Assembly (NCBI RefSeq): GCF_029319185.1
Contig: NZ_CP119754.1
Coordinates: 3,100,001 to 3,164,000, forward strand
DNA: 64,000 nucleotides
Reading direction: 5' to 3'
Source of the DNA: Superficieibacter sp. HKU1
GTDB lineage: Bacteria > Pseudomonadota > Gammaproteobacteria > Enterobacterales > Enterobacteriaceae
Of this stretch, positions 63,014 to 64,000 are shown in pieces (the first letter of the stretch is position 1; every line of letters starts with the position of its first letter). The translations under genes were made by a program, and so were the position numbers. The notes under the pieces were generated by a model. It was not told the origin of the DNA. It worked only from the letters and a program-made list of their open reading frames with translations, and searched no databases.

Positions 63014-63062
63014 CTAACTTTCTTTTGTGATTTAAGGTGCCTCATTCCTGGCTCAAACAGGC

Positions 63063-63081
63063 ATATCGGCACCGATATAAT
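63063..63081 (+). promoter_or_regulatory. Palindrome overlapping a TATAAT before ner
   Basis: The palindrome ATATCGG-CA-CCGATAT (63063-63078) runs into a perfect TATAAT at 63076-63081. A protein bound there would block this promoter. The -10 is very close to the ribosome site at 63085-63090, so it may not be the only promoter of the Ner-like gene. Confidence 0.55.
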
Positions 63082-63096
63082 AGTAAGGATTATTCA

Positions 63097-63360
63097 ATGG
63101 AAAGTAAAATCCAGGACTGGCATCGCGCAGATATAAAAAGCGCACTGGAAAAGAAAGGTAAAACGCTGCGCGATTTGTCGCGCGAAGCGGGTCTGTCTCC
63201 TGATTCTCTGCGGAATGTTTTCACCCGCCGCTGGGCGAAAGCTGAAGCGATTATTGCTGATGCGCTTGACGTCTCTCCTGACGTGATATGGCCCTCACGC
63301 TACCCCTCACCGAATAACGACACCTCTGCTCAGAAACATTTGTCTGGAACTGATTCATAA
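63097..63360 (+). CDS. Ner/Nlp-type DNA-binding protein
   Basis: The ATG at 63097 (MESKIQDWHRADIKSALEKKGKTLRDLSREAGLSPDSLRNV) follows AAGGA at 7 nt and gives 87 residues. The DWHRAD start, the helix-turn-helix around residues 20-45 and the WPSRYPS end closely resemble Mu Ner and the host SfsB/Nlp proteins. Ner shuts off early transcription in Mu. Here no transposition or head genes are visible nearby. The next gene is an amidase-like protein. A longer frame starting at 63037 has no support. Confidence 0.88.
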   Translation: MESKIQDWHRADIKSALEKKGKTLRDLSREAGLSPDSLRNVFTRRWAKAEAIIADALDVSPDVIWPSRYPSPNNDTSAQKHLSGTDS

Positions 63361-63511
63361 CTTCAATATATAAGACAAAAACATTATAAATCATATGTAG
63401 TTATTTCTACGTTTTTTATGACCCGCCCTGCTTCAGCATCTTTTGTAAAAAAGCGCGATCGGCACAGGCGCTTAATAAAACCTGTAACGTAAACACGTAA
63501 TAGGGATTTTT

Positions 63512-63880
63512 ATGGTCTGGGATAAACGTGCAGCCGGGAATTATGCGAAAGCAAATGCTCATGCTAACTCAATAAGAAAATGTGCGGAATATACCCGCAA
63601 GGCGATTGCGGCGGGAGGTATCAACATTGGCAATACCTTTCATGCGAAAGATTACGGTCCTTTCCTGGAAACAGCAGGATTTAGACCTGTCGGAACCTAC
63701 GAGTCACCAAAGGCTGGCGACGTGGTCGTTATTCAGCCTTATGAAGGCGGTAACCCCAGCGGCCATATGGCCATTTATGACGGGCAGAACTGGTACTCCG
63801 ATTTTAAACAGCGCGATATGTGGGGAGGTCCGGGCTACAGAACCGCGCAGCCTGCCTACAAAATATACAGGAAAGAATAA
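63512..63880 (+). CDS. Small CHAP/NlpC-P60-like amidase candidate
   Basis: This 122-residue protein without signal peptide has the fingerprints of a papain-like cell-wall amidase: a candidate nucleophile C24 in IRKCAEYTRKAIAAGG, a SPKAGDVVVIQ segment (about 65-75) and H85 in NPSGHMAIYDG, with D90 or D97 as possible third residue. Domains of this type occur as T6SS or Rhs-linked effectors and as phage lysins. AGGGAT precedes the ATG. The stop overlaps the start of a lipoprotein gene (TAATG), so the two are translated as a pair, the usual order of an effector and its immunity protein. The identity of the exact family is uncertain. Confidence 0.82.
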   Translation: MVWDKRAAGNYAKANAHANSIRKCAEYTRKAIAAGGINIGNTFHAKDYGPFLETAGFRPVGTYESPKAGDVVVIQPYEGGNPSGHMAIYDGQNWYSDFKQRDMWGGPGYRTAQPAYKIYRKE

Positions 63881-64000
63881 TGCGAATACTTTTTATGCTA
63901 CTGATGGTAATCACTCTCGGTGGCTGTAGTACGACACCTCATGATAGTGCCGATACGGTCAGCCAGTTTTATCATCACTATATGACGCGCTATACCGCCG
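63880..64000 (+). CDS. Lipoprotein, candidate immunity protein (partial)
   Basis: Only the first 40 residues are visible before the window ends. They are a lipoprotein signal peptide MRILFMLLMVITLGGCSTTP with the lipobox Cys at residue 16, then DTVSQFYHHYMTRYT. The FYxxYM start after the signal recalls DUF3828-type periplasmic proteins. It is coupled to the amidase-like gene by a TAATG overlap. A role in neutralising the amidase in the periplasm is inferred from this arrangement. Confidence 0.7.
   Translation, partial: MRILFMLLMVITLGGCSTTPHDSADTVSQFYHHYMTRYTA

Noticed and set aside
1..64000. tRNA or rRNA genes
   Set aside because: I looked for tRNA-like cloverleaf ends (GGTTCGAATCC-type arms with CCA) in the spacers and found none; no rRNA sequence was recognised.

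Overview
The window is chromosomal DNA of an enterobacterium, most likely from the Citrobacter/Salmonella/Enterobacter side of Enterobacteriaceae. The core gene order is the one known from E. coli K-12: nuo, lrhA, alaA, yfbR-S-T-U-V, ackA-pta, yfcC, yfcD-E-G-H, hisPMQJ-argT, ubiX, purF-cvpA-dedD-folC-accD-dedA-truA-usg-pdxB, flk, yfcJ. Protein lengths match their E. coli counterparts closely. A split transketolase plus ascorbate-type PTS operon between yfcC and yfcD is an arrangement I associate with Salmonella and Citrobacter rather than K-12. Species is not decided by the sequence alone.

Layout. 1-5.7 kb: start of the NADH dehydrogenase I operon (nuoA-B-CD-E-F and the 5' part of nuoG, minus strand). 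6.3-13.9 kb: lrhA, alaA, nucleotidase, SLC13-type transporter, HAD phosphatase and two small conserved proteins. 14.2-17.6 kb: the acetate switch genes ackA-pta. 17.7-26.7 kb: accessory block with an autotransporter preceded by a small lipoprotein, a divergent LuxR-type regulator plus hybrid kinase, and a MoxR ATPase with a metallopeptidase/VWA partner. 26.9-33.8 kb: yfcC, then the PTS/transketolase operon and its divergent LacI-type regulator with two palindromic operators. 33.8-37.3 kb: yfcD, yfcE, yfcG, a deletion scar of folX, yfcH and a GNAT acetyltransferase. 37.3-41.4 kb: histidine and lysine/arginine/ornithine ABC uptake.

41.6-43.6 kb: an AT-rich two-gene islet between argT and ubiX. 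It encodes a DUF5675 protein with a conserved His and Cys, followed by a secreted SH3-like protein. The islet is flanked by two copies of a 19-bp hairpin belonging to the ubiX terminator. 44.3-49.1 kb: LacI regulator, sugar symporter and GH127 beta-L-arabinofuranosidase. 49.4-59.5 kb: purF to flk, ordinary core. 59.5-62.4 kb: an orphan lactose/cellobiose-type PTS EIIC and yfcJ.

62.5 kb to the end: a second accessory block begins where fabB would be expected. A Mu-repressor-like DNA-binding protein and a Ner-like protein are divergently arranged, as in phage Mu. They are followed by a small Cys/His (CHAP or NlpC/P60-like) amidase candidate, translationally coupled to a lipoprotein cut by the window edge. 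The two most unusual items are the DUF5675/SH3 islet and the Mu-like switch in front of an amidase-lipoprotein pair. Both look like orphan peptidoglycan-attacking effector plus immunity cassettes, but no secretion system is visible in the window, so that role is inference.
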